Origin: Candidatus Kapaibacterium sp.
GTDB taxonomy: Bacteria > Bacteroidota > Ignavibacteria > Kapaibacteriales > UBA2268
Direction: 5' to 3'
Assembly: GCA_013414795.1 (NCBI GenBank)
Contig: CP058732.1
Coordinates: 2,021,950 to 2,085,949, forward strand
Length of the DNA: 64,000 nucleotides
The notes under the pieces: model-generated
Databases searched by the model: none
What the model saw: only the letters and a program-made list of their open reading frames with translations
What the model was told of the DNA's origin: nothing
Made by a program: the position numbers and the translations under genes
Part shown: piece after piece, positions 1 to 8,494 of the stretch
How the letters are laid out: each line of letters opens with the position of its first letter
How positions within the stretch are numbered: position 1 is the first letter of the stretch

Positions 1-131
1 CGATTTTGAATAAACGCAGAGATTTTCCGTTCGAGGTAAACTCCAAATGCCGCCGCAATAAGCAATATCAGAGTTAAAATTATTAATGCTTTAATTAGAA
101 ATTCGATTATTAGAAATGACCATTCGACCAT
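1..131 (-). CDS. nuoH: NADH-quinone oxidoreductase subunit H, N-terminal fragment
   Basis: The first 43 codons of a minus-strand gene that runs off the left edge. Reading down from the ATG at 131 gives a hydrophobic first helix followed by the motif YLERKISAFIQNR, the typical end of transmembrane helix 1 of NuoH, the membrane subunit that lies at the quinone-binding interface of Complex I. It begins 12 bases after the nuoG stop codon, so the two are co-transcribed. The family motif makes the identification good despite the short stretch; the rest of the subunit cannot be assessed. Confidence 0.85.
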   Translation of the reverse strand, partial: MVEWSFLIIEFLIKALIILTLILLIAAAFGVYLERKISAFIQN

Positions 132-143
132 AATTACCCTCTG

Positions 144-1922
144 TTAATCTGGTTTCATATAATGAGATTCATAAACTGGAACCACTGGGTCTGGGTTCTT
201 GCTTTTGCCAACAACAACACCAAAGTGTGTATCCAAAAGTTGATAAGTCATACCTTTGAATTCATTTAAGTGTTGAGCAATTTCGTTGAAAACATCTTCC
301 GATTTTCGATAATTCCACCCCGCGCCAAGTTTGTTTGCAATCATTTGAATTATTTCCCAACTCTGCCGAACGTCTCGGTACTCAAATTGCGACCATCTAT
401 CGTTGAATGCTCCAAACTTATCCAACCGACTCATCTTCATTCCCATAAAACGCAAATTGTTGCGTGTTACCAAGGCTGGTTTGAAATGCTGCACCCTACC
501 GTCTACATTTACATAAGTTCCTTCGGATTCTGCATAAGTTGCGGCTGGAAATACGATGTCTGCTTTTTGTGTTAATTTATTGTTCAAATTGTATTGGTGT
601 ACAATTAACAAATCAATCTCATCTAATAGTTCGTATAGTTCGGGAAAATCATCAAAATCATCCTCCATCACATACAATGCTTTGACCATTCCCTCTCGAA
701 TCAGATCTGGAAGTTGGGAAATGCGGTAAGAGTGGGACGTTGAGCTTGCACCCACAATTCTTGCGCCCCTTAAATTTGGCGTTTTATCTGAACAACGCAA
801 AAAGTCATCGCCAAAAGTTTCGTCAAAGTGTTCTAACAAATCTATATTTTTTGTATGAATAATTTCCTTTGCAAATTTTACGAGTAAATAATTGCTTTCA
901 ACTGTTGCTTTTGCAGAAGCAACAAACATAATTTCATTGGGTTGTATTGGTTTTAATCTTTCTACAACCGAATTTACCGCTTCGGTCCAATTTGTTTTTT
1001 CTAATTTATCACCAATTCTAATCATTGGGGAAGTAAGTCTGTTCTCGTTCACATACTGATAATGCAATCTCCCGTAATCGCACATCCAGTAACGATTCAC
1101 GTATGGATTTCCACGAGGTTCAATACGCAGTATTTGATTTTGGCGTACTCCAATTTTAATATTGCAACCTCTTGCACAACCTTCGCAAATGGAGTCGTTG
1201 AAACTCATATCCCAAACGCGGGATTTGAAACGAAAATCTCTACTTGTCAAAGCGCCAACTGGGCATATATCAATGACATTCATCGAGTATGGGTTGTCAA
1301 ATGAAGTTCCAGGATGAAGTTCTATAGTCACACGATCTCCTCTCTGGACAAAAGTTAAAACATCTTGCTTAGCAATTTCTTTAGCAAACCGAATACAGCG
1401 AGAACAAGATATACATCTTTCCCCATCAAAGATAACATTTGGACCCCAAATTACCCGCTTTGGTTTGTGATTTTTCTCTTCGTCGAATCTACTAAAACCA
1501 CGTGAGTGTTTAAAAGCATATTCTTGGAGTTTGCATTGTCCAGCCTCGTCGCAAATCGGGCAATCGAGCGGATGGTTTATCAACAAAAATTCCATCACAG
1601 CCTCTTGTGCCTTGATTGCCCGCTCGGATTTGGTTCGAACATGCATTCCGTCCGATACTTCCGTTGCACAGGCTATTTGCAACTTGGGAAAATAATTTAT
1701 AACTGGTCGATTATCTGCATCAACTTGAATCGAACCGTCGGGATTTCGCTTTGGGAAACCCACTTCAACAAGACACATTCTACAATTTCCAGCGACAGAC
1801 AATTCTGGATGCCAACAGAAATGTGGAATATTCAAGTTGTTCTCATATGCAACTTGAATGATTGTCTGACCTGGCTTTGCCTCGAATAATCTTCCGTCAA
1901 TATATATATGTGGCATTTTCAA
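144..1922 (-). CDS. nuoG: NADH-quinone oxidoreductase subunit G
   Basis: Iron-sulfur subunit of Complex I, 592 residues, passing electrons from the flavin arm towards quinone at the cytoplasmic face. An N-terminal 2Fe-2S domain has Cys36, Cys47, Cys50 and Cys85. The His-Cys3 4Fe-4S site is His117, Cys121, Cys124, Cys130. A second 4Fe-4S site is Cys170, Cys173, Cys176, Cys220. Cys246, Cys249, Cys253 and Cys281 match the extra N7-type cluster at the start of the molybdopterin-oxidoreductase domain. That last domain is short compared with the roughly 900-residue E. coli protein, so the C-terminal half is reduced. It is followed by nuoH. nuoE and nuoF are not upstream: the next gene upstream is divergent, so nuoG opens this operon. 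Start is the ATG at 1922. Confidence 0.95.
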   Translation of the reverse strand: MKMPHIYIDGRLFEAKPGQTIIQVAYENNLNIPHFCWHPELSVAGNCRMCLVEVGFPKRNPDGSIQVDADNRPVINYFPKLQIACATEVSDGMHVRTKSERAIKAQEAVMEFLLINHPLDCPICDEAGQCKLQEYAFKHSRGFSRFDEEKNHKPKRVIWGPNVIFDGERCISCSRCIRFAKEIAKQDVLTFVQRGDRVTIELHPGTSFDNPYSMNVIDICPVGALTSRDFRFKSRVWDMSFNDSICEGCARGCNIKIGVRQNQILRIEPRGNPYVNRYWMCDYGRLHYQYVNENRLTSPMIRIGDKLEKTNWTEAVNSVVERLKPIQPNEIMFVASAKATVESNYLLVKFAKEIIHTKNIDLLEHFDETFGDDFLRCSDKTPNLRGARIVGASSTSHSYRISQLPDLIREGMVKALYVMEDDFDDFPELYELLDEIDLLIVHQYNLNNKLTQKADIVFPAATYAESEGTYVNVDGRVQHFKPALVTRNNLRFMGMKMSRLDKFGAFNDRWSQFEYRDVRQSWEIIQMIANKLGAGWNYRKSEDVFNEIAQHLNEFKGMTYQLLDTHFGVVVGKSKNPDPVVPVYESHYMKPD

Positions 1923-1984
1923 ACCATCAAAAAAACATAAAAAACTAAATTACTAAAAACTAATTAAACTCCATCCAATTCGTG

Positions 1985-2016
1985 TTTGTTTATGTAACTT
2001 TTTTCTACTAACTTTA
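1985..2016 (+). promoter_or_regulatory. Bacteroidetes-type promoter for the propeller gene at 2047
   Basis: TTTG at 1985-1988, a 20-base spacer and TAACTTTA at 2009-2016, one mismatch from the Bacteroidetes -7 consensus TAnnTTTG. The ATG of the next gene lies 30 bases further on. The match is seen in sequence; the function is inferred. Confidence 0.5.
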
Positions 2017-2046
2017 TTATTGTTACTAGAACAAAATGGGATAAAA

Positions 2047-4713
2047 ATGAAATCGCATTTTGAATATTTAGAATTAAAAAATTTATCCTTTGTCTTTCTA
2101 TTTCTTCTTGCATTTGTCAATCGTCTTCTTTCCGCAGATTTTGAATTAACCCCATTGAATATGCAATTTTATGGTGCAGAAACCATTGGAAACAGAATCA
2201 TTGTTTACGCTTCCGACGGCAACTATTTACTTTCTACTGATGCGGGGAAAACCTGGTCCCAACATTTACTCAATCCCAATGGTCACATTCTTCATATGGT
2301 CAATTTCAAGGATACACTTTTCGGAGTTTTAAGCAATGGCTACATTCTCATCTCCTCCGATTCTGCTAACTCTTGGACCAAAATTCCTATCGAATTGGAT
2401 GAAAAAGAAGAGTTAATTTACATTACCCCGACTGAAAAGAATACTTTCGTTAGAAGTACAAAAGGAATCTACAAATTTGATAAAAATTGGAACTTACTTA
2501 AAGTTAGAAAAGACTCTTTGATTGAAACAGCCTATTGGAAAAATTTCGAACATGGAATTAGAAGGGATTTACCAACTTTAATAGGTTGGGCATATAGAAG
2601 TAGCCAAGTCGTTATACCATTGTACTATTACGATAAAAAGTTGTTGCTTCAATCCCTAAAATACCGTAATGGTTTGATTGTGCTTGACGAGGATTTAAAC
2701 TTTATCGATACTGTAAACAATGTTAATTATATTAAATCGCAAGAAGGAAATAGAATTAGATTTGTATATACATTCCCAAATAGTTTGATATTTACAACTT
2801 ATCCTTTGGGGGTTTACAAAACCAACGATATTTTCTCTGCTTGGGAAAATTATTTTGCCGATACAAACTTCGTTAAACAACCATTTTTCGAATTTCCTTA
2901 TAATGAAAAGACTCTTTTTGGCATTTATAAAATCGACTACTCGTTTTTCTTCTGGAACAATAAACTTTATTTTGAAACTATTGAAACCAACCCAACTAAA
3001 AGAAATCTTGTTACTAGTTATGTAAAAAAATACAATTTCCCAATTATCTATTCTATTTATCAAATCGATATCGATGAGACTGGTACCAGGTACTCTGTAA
3101 AACTTGTTGGCAACAGATTTTATGATAACAGTATAGCCGCAATAATTTTAGACGAATACCCTTCCACAATTATCGACAACGCTACATTTAACTTGTATCA
3201 CTTTCGGAAAACCACAATTGGAGATTCGATTTTAATCATTCCAGCTGATAATAAAACTTTATTAATCACAAGAGACGGCTGCCAAACTTGGAATTTGCTC
3301 TCCTGTAACAACGGACAACCAAGCCTAATTGTAAACGACTCCATTTTTGTTAATTCTACTTTTGCTATAAACAATATCTTTGTGAGTTTTGACTCTGGAC
3401 TTTTTTACAAACCTACTGGTTACGGCTTGGATACTATGCATCGTTATATCGAATATACTGGCTTCGATTCTACTGGAAAACTTATCGACACAGTTTACCA
3501 TTTCATAGATACTGTTAGTTATTTCCATTATTTCTCTAATTCTCAAATTCTTCATATTGACAAAAACGGTAAGGGATTTTGGGTTGGAAGTTCTTCGGGT
3601 TCAACTTTTGGTCCAAAGAAAGAATTTGGCTTTGCATACACAACTGACTATGGATTGCATTTTAAATTTGATACTGTTTTAGCAAATAAAGTTGGTTATC
3701 GAAGAAAATTTTCAGGAGAAAACCGTATCCCAAATTCATCACTTGATCCAGTGTTCACAATCGATGGTAATTACGTTTATGGTGGATTCAAACTATTGGG
3801 TAAAACCAAATTTATTTCCTCGATTACTTTCATCGATACAAATTTCAAGGATGCATACACTAAATATTTTGACCAAAACATTCAACTTTTTCAAATTTAC
3901 CCCTTTTCGAGTAAAAATATCCTCTTATTCTGTAATGTCTTTGATTCAACAGACCCAAATGCTTACAAATTTGTAATTCGGGAAACAACTGATACTGGAA
4001 ACACCTTCGTCACTATTTCATCTTTAGACACCACGGTAGAAATGCCACAGTTCTACCCGCATAATCAGGATTCAATATTTTTCACTCTATCACTTCCAGG
4101 GCGAGTTTACCTCTTTGAACCTAAACACAGGAAACTAACCAAACTTTACGAAACAGATTTAGTCGACACAGTTTACCTTATGGTCATCTCCGACAGATTT
4201 TACATTGTTGGGAAGGGACTGTTCCTGGAAAATACAGATAGAAGCGACTTGACCCAGTGGCGGGAAGGCAAGTGGGACTATGGCAAGCCAAATTTCGAAA
4301 GCGTCATCTTCAAGGGCAATGTTGCAATCGCTGGGCTGAGCGATTCGCTCCGTCCATTCAACTACTACAAGATAACATTGAAGAAGGAAACGCCGACAAC
4401 AGTTGAAAGCCAGGTCGAGAAGAGGTACTACACGACGAAGTTCTGGGCGTCGGAGCCATATCCACAGCCAGCGGGCGTACCTGTCAAAGCGCGCATTGCC
4501 TGGGACGGCAGTTTCGATGTCAGCGAAGCAATCGATGGCGTCTACGACTCGATGGGACGCAAGGTTGAAGGCAAGGAGAGGATACGGGTAACACTTCGGG
4601 ACAAAGGCTACGGCGAACTGGAATGGGAATGCAGTGGGGTGCCCTCTGGCGTCTATTTCATTCTCTTGCGATGGGCTGGCGGAAGCGAATCCGTCCCAAT
4701 TGTCGTGGAGTAG
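2047..4713 (+). CDS. Large secreted propeller-like protein with T9SS-type C-terminal domain (paralogue of 5730-8345)
   Basis: 888 residues from the ATG at 2047; the TTG at 2020 is in frame but would put nine extra residues before the signal peptide. The N-terminus has a hydrophobic core ending near the LSA site at residues 29-31. The body has BNR-like strand-turn motifs (STDAGKTW, SSDSANSW, TTDYGLHF), as in sialidase- or sortilin-like beta-propellers of unknown ligand. The last 80 or so residues (SEPYPQP, GVYDSMGRKVEG, GVYFILLRW) fit a T9SS type A sorting domain, so surface export is expected. The N-terminal 700 residues are only moderately similar to the paralogue downstream, while the last 180 are nearly identical, and the codon GC content rises sharply at that join. 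Function unknown. Confidence 0.8.
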   Translation: MKSHFEYLELKNLSFVFLFLLAFVNRLLSADFELTPLNMQFYGAETIGNRIIVYASDGNYLLSTDAGKTWSQHLLNPNGHILHMVNFKDTLFGVLSNGYILISSDSANSWTKIPIELDEKEELIYITPTEKNTFVRSTKGIYKFDKNWNLLKVRKDSLIETAYWKNFEHGIRRDLPTLIGWAYRSSQVVIPLYYYDKKLLLQSLKYRNGLIVLDEDLNFIDTVNNVNYIKSQEGNRIRFVYTFPNSLIFTTYPLGVYKTNDIFSAWENYFADTNFVKQPFFEFPYNEKTLFGIYKIDYSFFFWNNKLYFETIETNPTKRNLVTSYVKKYNFPIIYSIYQIDIDETGTRYSVKLVGNRFYDNSIAAIILDEYPSTIIDNATFNLYHFRKTTIGDSILIIPADNKTLLITRDGCQTWNLLSCNNGQPSLIVNDSIFVNSTFAINNIFVSFDSGLFYKPTGYGLDTMHRYIEYTGFDSTGKLIDTVYHFIDTVSYFHYFSNSQILHIDKNGKGFWVGSSSGSTFGPKKEFGFAYTTDYGLHFKFDTVLANKVGYRRKFSGENRIPNSSLDPVFTIDGNYVYGGFKLLGKTKFISSITFIDTNFKDAYTKYFDQNIQLFQIYPFSSKNILLFCNVFDSTDPNAYKFVIRETTDTGNTFVTISSLDTTVEMPQFYPHNQDSIFFTLSLPGRVYLFEPKHRKLTKLYETDLVDTVYLMVISDRFYIVGKGLFLENTDRSDLTQWREGKWDYGKPNFESVIFKGNVAIAGLSDSLRPFNYYKITLKKETPTTVESQVEKRYYTTKFWASEPYPQPAGVPVKARIAWDGSFDVSEAIDGVYDSMGRKVEGKERIRVTLRDKGYGELEWECSGVPSGVYFILLRWAGGSESVPIVVE

Positions 4714-4722
4714 GAAGTTGCA
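4177..4722 (+). repeat. 546-bp direct repeat, copy 1 (GC-rich C-terminal cassette)
   Basis: Matches 7809-8354 without any gap; by manual alignment I count about 27 mismatches (about 95 % identity). It covers the last 178 codons, the stop and nine bases after it. It is visibly GC-rich against AT-rich flanks. The boundary is abrupt at both ends. Confidence 0.95.
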
Positions 4723-4868
4723 AAAAAATTTATATTTTCCATTTGCATATTTGAAAAATTATTTATAATTTGAAATCAATTAAAGTCGAGAATATTATGT
4801 TGATTGTAGGCGACATTGTAGCAGTGTATATCCAGAAGATACAGCCGATACCTATGCTTATTCCATTC

Positions 4869-4886
4869 AGAGAGAGAGAGAGAGAG
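4869..4886. repeat. (AG)9 dinucleotide tract
   Basis: Nine uninterrupted AG units, the only such microsatellite I noticed in the window. It lies inside the unexplained open stretch 4784-5059. Such a tract could slip during replication. Confidence 0.9.
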
Positions 4887-5024
4887 CACATCAACTCGGA
4901 GGAAATGGTCTGAATATAGATTCCTATGGCACAGATGTTCCCAATGCCGTGGACCACCAGAAGGGGAAAAAACCAAGGACTTATACTGTACATAATTCCA
5001 AATCTCGTTCTTTGAAATTTGTTA

Positions 5025-5055
5025 TTGTAAAAATTCTTTTAAACAAATATTTTTG
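5025..5055 (+). promoter_or_regulatory. Candidate Bacteroidetes-type promoter for the Cys-rich gene
   Basis: TTG at 5025-5027, a 20-base spacer and TATTTTTG at 5048-5055, which fits TAnnTTTG exactly. A ribosome site AAGGAG follows, with the ATG at 5080. It suggests that the small gene can be transcribed on its own. Confidence 0.5.
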
Positions 5056-5079
5056 TTAAATCAATAAGGAGAAATTAAA

Positions 5080-5712
5080 ATGAAAAAATATATTTTTCTT
5101 TTGGTTGCAACAATAATACTTGGCTTTGTAGCAGGGAACAAAGCCAGCGGACAATGTGAAGTTTGCCAAACTCCTTTCTATAATTATTGCTTTATCCTCG
5201 ACCCATTACCAACTTCTTGTGGACCCGGCCGTGCTGTATTTTGTTATGATATTTCATATTGTCCTAATGCTATATCCATACAAGTGGTTGAAGTCGAAGC
5301 ACCACCAGATTGTATTGACGAAGCTTGGGATTATCTTTACAATTGGGTCCGAAACAACATTCAAGAACTATGCGGTTATAAACCTTGTAGCGAACCCCCA
5401 CCAATGACTATTTATTATTCTGTCCCAATATGTGGCGAAGTAACCTGGTATGGCGTGATAAACCGTGTCGCATTTAGGGCACATCCTGGTCCTTGCGATT
5501 TGCGTTGTACAATCGAAATGTTATGGTGCTATGATTACAATACAAATAAGCCAGTTGTTACTGAAGTAAACAGATACCTTACTGGGACGGGGACTTGCCC
5601 TTATATTCCATATGGGAGGGATCCACTTGCACCACCTGAATTTAAATATATTCCTGGTGAATTTTGGCGAATAAATTGTACCCGAATTTTGGAAGTCATT
5701 TACTGTAATTAA
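5080..5712 (+). CDS. Secreted Cys-rich protein, unknown function
   Basis: 210 residues with a signal peptide (KK, hydrophobic core, cleavage near SGQ at about residue 25). It is rich in Cys, which in an exported protein suggests disulfides. There are no membrane segments after the signal and no sorting domain, so it may be periplasmic, secreted or a subunit of its neighbours. The order of elements, a first strand with C....YC, a helix, then a stretch with CTIEMLWCYDY and a late TGTC, resembles each of two repeats in the protein at 24926-26404. A good Shine-Dalgarno sits before the ATG. It lies between two paralogous propeller genes, 17 bases before the second, and is probably co-transcribed with it. 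I do not recognise a named family. Confidence 0.75.
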   Translation: MKKYIFLLVATIILGFVAGNKASGQCEVCQTPFYNYCFILDPLPTSCGPGRAVFCYDISYCPNAISIQVVEVEAPPDCIDEAWDYLYNWVRNNIQELCGYKPCSEPPPMTIYYSVPICGEVTWYGVINRVAFRAHPGPCDLRCTIEMLWCYDYNTNKPVVTEVNRYLTGTGTCPYIPYGRDPLAPPEFKYIPGEFWRINCTRILEVIYCN

Positions 5713-5729
5713 AGCAGGAGGTAAAAAAT

Positions 5730-8345
5730 ATGAAAGTATTTGATTTAAGACAGACAAAAAAAAGCCACGAGGTTTTTTCCCCGTGGTGTTTAATTATTCT
5801 TTTCTGCTTGTTCCAATCATATCTGCTTGCTTTTGAATTCAATTTGATTCCAATGAAAGTGAACTTCAATAACTCTGTTTCTACTAAAAATAATATTTTA
5901 GTTTATGGAGATTATGGTTCTTATTTGATTTCAACCGACAGAGGAGTTACCTGGAAACAAAAGGATATTGGCTTGTATAATGAAATCTTTGATATGGTCT
6001 ATTATAATGATACACTTTGGGCACTCGTCGATAACAATTCTTTATATATCTCTACTGATGAGGGATTAAATTGGGAAATGAAAAAAATTCAAATTGGGGA
6101 TGAAGATACAACTGTAAGAATACTAGTGGATGATGAAAGTATATTTTTAAGAGGTAAGAAAAGCATTTATAAGATAAATCGTAAATTTGAAATAATTTCC
6201 TCCATTACTTCTGACTCCCTGAACATAGAATGGGCATACAATAAAACATATGATCCCGACCTTCCAGTAAAATTCAAATATATAACGAAGGGTTTTCCCC
6301 CGATTCTCTTTTTCAATAATAAAATTATCACAGGAGCTTCCGCTTTTATTCCTAATTCAAAAGGATTTTTAGAGATTGATAAAAATCTTGAAAGAATTAA
6401 TTTAATAGATATTAGAGGGAAATTTCCCTTTAATATAGATTCTATGGATGTTCACCTTACTCGAATTTTTAAGTATAATAACAAATGGGTTTTTGTAATA
6501 AGCTCCCATTTATTTATTACAGACTCAATACTTACAAAATTCGAATATTTTTTTCCCGATACAAGTTTTCTTAGCTACTTGGACAAAAATAGTGGACGAA
6601 TAAGAGGAGATAAAGATTATTTTATGTATGGCTGTTATCCTCCCACCGTTTTTCTTCACAAAAATGATGTTTTTGCTGTCTCACCAGTTGATTCTAACTT
6701 TGATAATGAATACACTGGCTTGGTTCCTTCATATAAGCTTGTAGGTATAAAAAAATATTATAATATTAATGGCAAAGATACTTTTCTTCTATATGGAAAC
6801 TATTTCAAAGATATATATAAAACCTCCCGCTTTATTGACCGAACAATTCCAGGTGGAGAACCAGAAGGTAATTTTATTCCTGACCATGGTCTTTATTATT
6901 CATTTGGTTTTTCCTCTCCATCAATATATTTTGATTCGATTTGGATGTTTAATTTTTATCATAAGTCATTATTAATATCAAAAGATAATTGCAAAACTTG
7001 GAATTTGATTTCCTATCTAAGTGGCAAACCAGTTTCTATATTAAACGATACGACCTATTTTTTTGTTCGTGTGGGACAAAACGCCACAGATATTAATAAA
7101 GTAGATCAAGACCTTTTAGGTTATCCACCTGTTGTTTATGATTCAAACACCAAACAAAGACTTTACAACTACAACACTTTCTATGATTTAAAGATTTTTC
7201 ATCTTGATTCAACCGGATTTGGCTTTGCCACGGGTTTTTTACCTTTTGGTCCCCCATATTTTATTTTAACTTATGATAACTGGAAAACTTTAGAATTTCG
7301 CAAAAATAATTTTAGGGAATTCATTGAACCAAGACCTATGAATTTTGTTAGTAATTTATGTTGGTTAGGGGATAATATATTACTTGCTACCTCTGATACA
7401 AATTTAGTTTATAGAAATTATCCAATTAATAAAATTTTTTTAGTAGACACCTCATTGAAAACTTTTAAACTGATAGTTAATGATACAATTTCAAAAGGAA
7501 TTATTTTGCATATTTTAAAAGACGATAGTACAAATATTGGGAAATTTACTTCAATTTTTTTAATTTTTGATTCAACAAGCTTATTTAATCGAGTTCTTGA
7601 GATAAGACGAACCCTTGACACAGGGCACACTTGGGAAAAGATTTTAATCTTGAAAAATGTTGGTAAAGTCAACCAAATCTACGAGCATAACCCAGATTCT
7701 GTATTCATAACTTTCAAGGAACCCGACAAAGTTTATCTTTACGACAGAACACGCGATACTTTACAACTTCTCTGGCAACCGGAAACCGACGATGGTCAAA
7801 ATCCATTACTTATGGTCATCTCCGACAGATTTTACATTGTTGGGAAGGGGCTGTTTTTGGAAAATACAGATAGAAGTGACTTGACCCAGTGGCGGGAAGG
7901 CAAGTGGGACTATGGCAAGCCAAATTTCGAAAGCGTCATCTTCAAGGGCAATGTTGCAATCGCTGGGCTGAGCGATTCGCTTCGTCCGTTTAACTACTAC
8001 AAGATTACTCTCCGGAAGGAAACGCCAACAACAGTTGAAAGCGAAGTCGAGAAGAGGTACTACACGACGAAGTTCTGGGCGTCGGAGCCGTATCCACAGC
8101 CAGCGGGCGTGCGTGTCAAAGCGCGCATTGCCTGGGACGGCAGTTTCGATGTCGGCGAAGCAATCGACGGCGTGTACGACTCGATGGGACGCAAGGTTGA
8201 AGGCAAGGAGCGGATACGGGTAACCCTTCGGGACAAAGGTTACGGCGAACTGGAATGGGAATGCAGTGGGGTGCCCGCTGGCGTCTACTTCATTCTCTTG
8301 CGATGGGCTGGCGGAAGCGAATCCGTCCCAATTGTCGTGGAGTAG
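5730..8345 (+). CDS. Large secreted propeller-like protein with T9SS-type C-terminal domain (paralogue of 2047-4713)
   Basis: 871 residues. The ATG at 5730 has a strong Shine-Dalgarno (AGGAGG) a few bases upstream. The signal peptide is long, with its hydrophobic core at about residues 20-34. BNR-like motifs (STDRGVTW, STDEGLNW, TLDTGHTW) mark a probable beta-propeller. The N-terminal part aligns along its length with the 2047 protein at moderate similarity, e.g. ILVYGDYGSYLISTD against IIVYASDGNYLLSTD. From about residue 694 on the two are nearly identical, including the T9SS-like sorting domain. The small Cys-rich gene is immediately upstream and the gene ends before a strong terminator. 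Function unknown; surface exposure is inferred from the C-terminal domain. Confidence 0.8.
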   Translation: MKVFDLRQTKKSHEVFSPWCLIILFCLFQSYLLAFEFNLIPMKVNFNNSVSTKNNILVYGDYGSYLISTDRGVTWKQKDIGLYNEIFDMVYYNDTLWALVDNNSLYISTDEGLNWEMKKIQIGDEDTTVRILVDDESIFLRGKKSIYKINRKFEIISSITSDSLNIEWAYNKTYDPDLPVKFKYITKGFPPILFFNNKIITGASAFIPNSKGFLEIDKNLERINLIDIRGKFPFNIDSMDVHLTRIFKYNNKWVFVISSHLFITDSILTKFEYFFPDTSFLSYLDKNSGRIRGDKDYFMYGCYPPTVFLHKNDVFAVSPVDSNFDNEYTGLVPSYKLVGIKKYYNINGKDTFLLYGNYFKDIYKTSRFIDRTIPGGEPEGNFIPDHGLYYSFGFSSPSIYFDSIWMFNFYHKSLLISKDNCKTWNLISYLSGKPVSILNDTTYFFVRVGQNATDINKVDQDLLGYPPVVYDSNTKQRLYNYNTFYDLKIFHLDSTGFGFATGFLPFGPPYFILTYDNWKTLEFRKNNFREFIEPRPMNFVSNLCWLGDNILLATSDTNLVYRNYPINKIFLVDTSLKTFKLIVNDTISKGIILHILKDDSTNIGKFTSIFLIFDSTSLFNRVLEIRRTLDTGHTWEKILILKNVGKVNQIYEHNPDSVFITFKEPDKVYLYDRTRDTLQLLWQPETDDGQNPLLMVISDRFYIVGKGLFLENTDRSDLTQWREGKWDYGKPNFESVIFKGNVAIAGLSDSLRPFNYYKITLRKETPTTVESEVEKRYYTTKFWASEPYPQPAGVRVKARIAWDGSFDVGEAIDGVYDSMGRKVEGKERIRVTLRDKGYGELEWECSGVPAGVYFILLRWAGGSESVPIVVE
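5764..5787 (+). other. Terminator-like hairpin inside the start of a coding region
   Basis: CCACG at 5765-5769 pairs with CGTGG at 5782-5786 and GG at 5771-5772 with CC at 5779-5780, with one mismatch and a T6 loop. An A8 run precedes it and a T-rich stretch follows. It lies in codons 12-20 of the gene at 5730, so it could act as an attenuator after the small upstream gene, or be coincidence. Confidence 0.4.
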
Positions 8346-8354
8346 GAAGTTGCA
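7809..8354 (+). repeat. 546-bp direct repeat, copy 2
   Basis: Partner of 4177-4722, same length, ending at the same base nine positions after the stop codon. Beyond it the two sequences diverge at once. Many of the mismatches are at third codon positions. Confidence 0.95.
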
Positions 8355-8374
8355 TTCGCAATCGGATTAAACAA

Positions 8375-8402
8375 CCCCAAGCAAAACGCTTGGGGTCTTT
8401 TT
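8375..8402 (+). terminator. Intrinsic terminator
   Basis: Perfect 8-bp stem CCCCAAGC/GCTTGGGG (8375-8382 and 8388-8395) with a five-base loop, followed by TCTTTTT. Ends the plus-strand propeller operon. Confidence 0.9.
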
Positions 8403-8437
8403 GACTTTTCGTCATTCAAATGTACAATAACTTTAAT

Positions 8438-8473
8438 AAAAAAAATCGGGGTAGAAGATAGCTCTCCTACCCC
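8438..8473 (-). terminator. Intrinsic terminator of the envelope operon
   Basis: GGGGTAG at 8448-8454 pairs with CTACCCC at 8467-8473; on the minus strand the stem is followed by a T-run (A-run 8438-8445 on plus). Faces the plus-strand terminator just before it. Confidence 0.85.
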
Positions 8474-8494
8474 ATTTGTAAAAATTTCTTTGAA

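Larger units (their letters stand above)
4784..5059 (+). other. Open stretch without start codon, possible gene remnant, within a 366-bp intergenic region
   Basis: The gap 4714-5079 between two secreted-protein genes holds a frame open from the codon after the TAA at 4781-4783 to the TAA at 5057-5059, with no ATG. It reads through an (AG)9 tract in frame and includes the segment GGNGLNIDSYGTDVPNAVD. It is less AT-rich than the usual spacers here. I do not recognise it. It may be a decayed fragment of a gene that once stood between the two paralogues, or chance. The opposite strand also has open frames of 66-76 codons, which I do not favour. Confidence 0.2.

Noticed and set aside
2020-2046. 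TTG start of the first propeller gene
   Set aside because: The ATG at 2047 gives a normal signal peptide start and fits the promoter at 1985-2016 better.
4403-4591. 62-codon frame inside the GC-rich cassette, also present in the second copy (8035-8223)
   Set aside because: Its openness follows from the GC-rich codon usage of the real frame; repeated only because the cassette is repeated.
4763-4993. Minus-strand frames of 66 and 76 codons in the spacer with the (AG)9 tract
   Set aside because: Low-complexity Ser-Leu runs from the AG tract, no ribosome site and no terminator; not supported as a gene.
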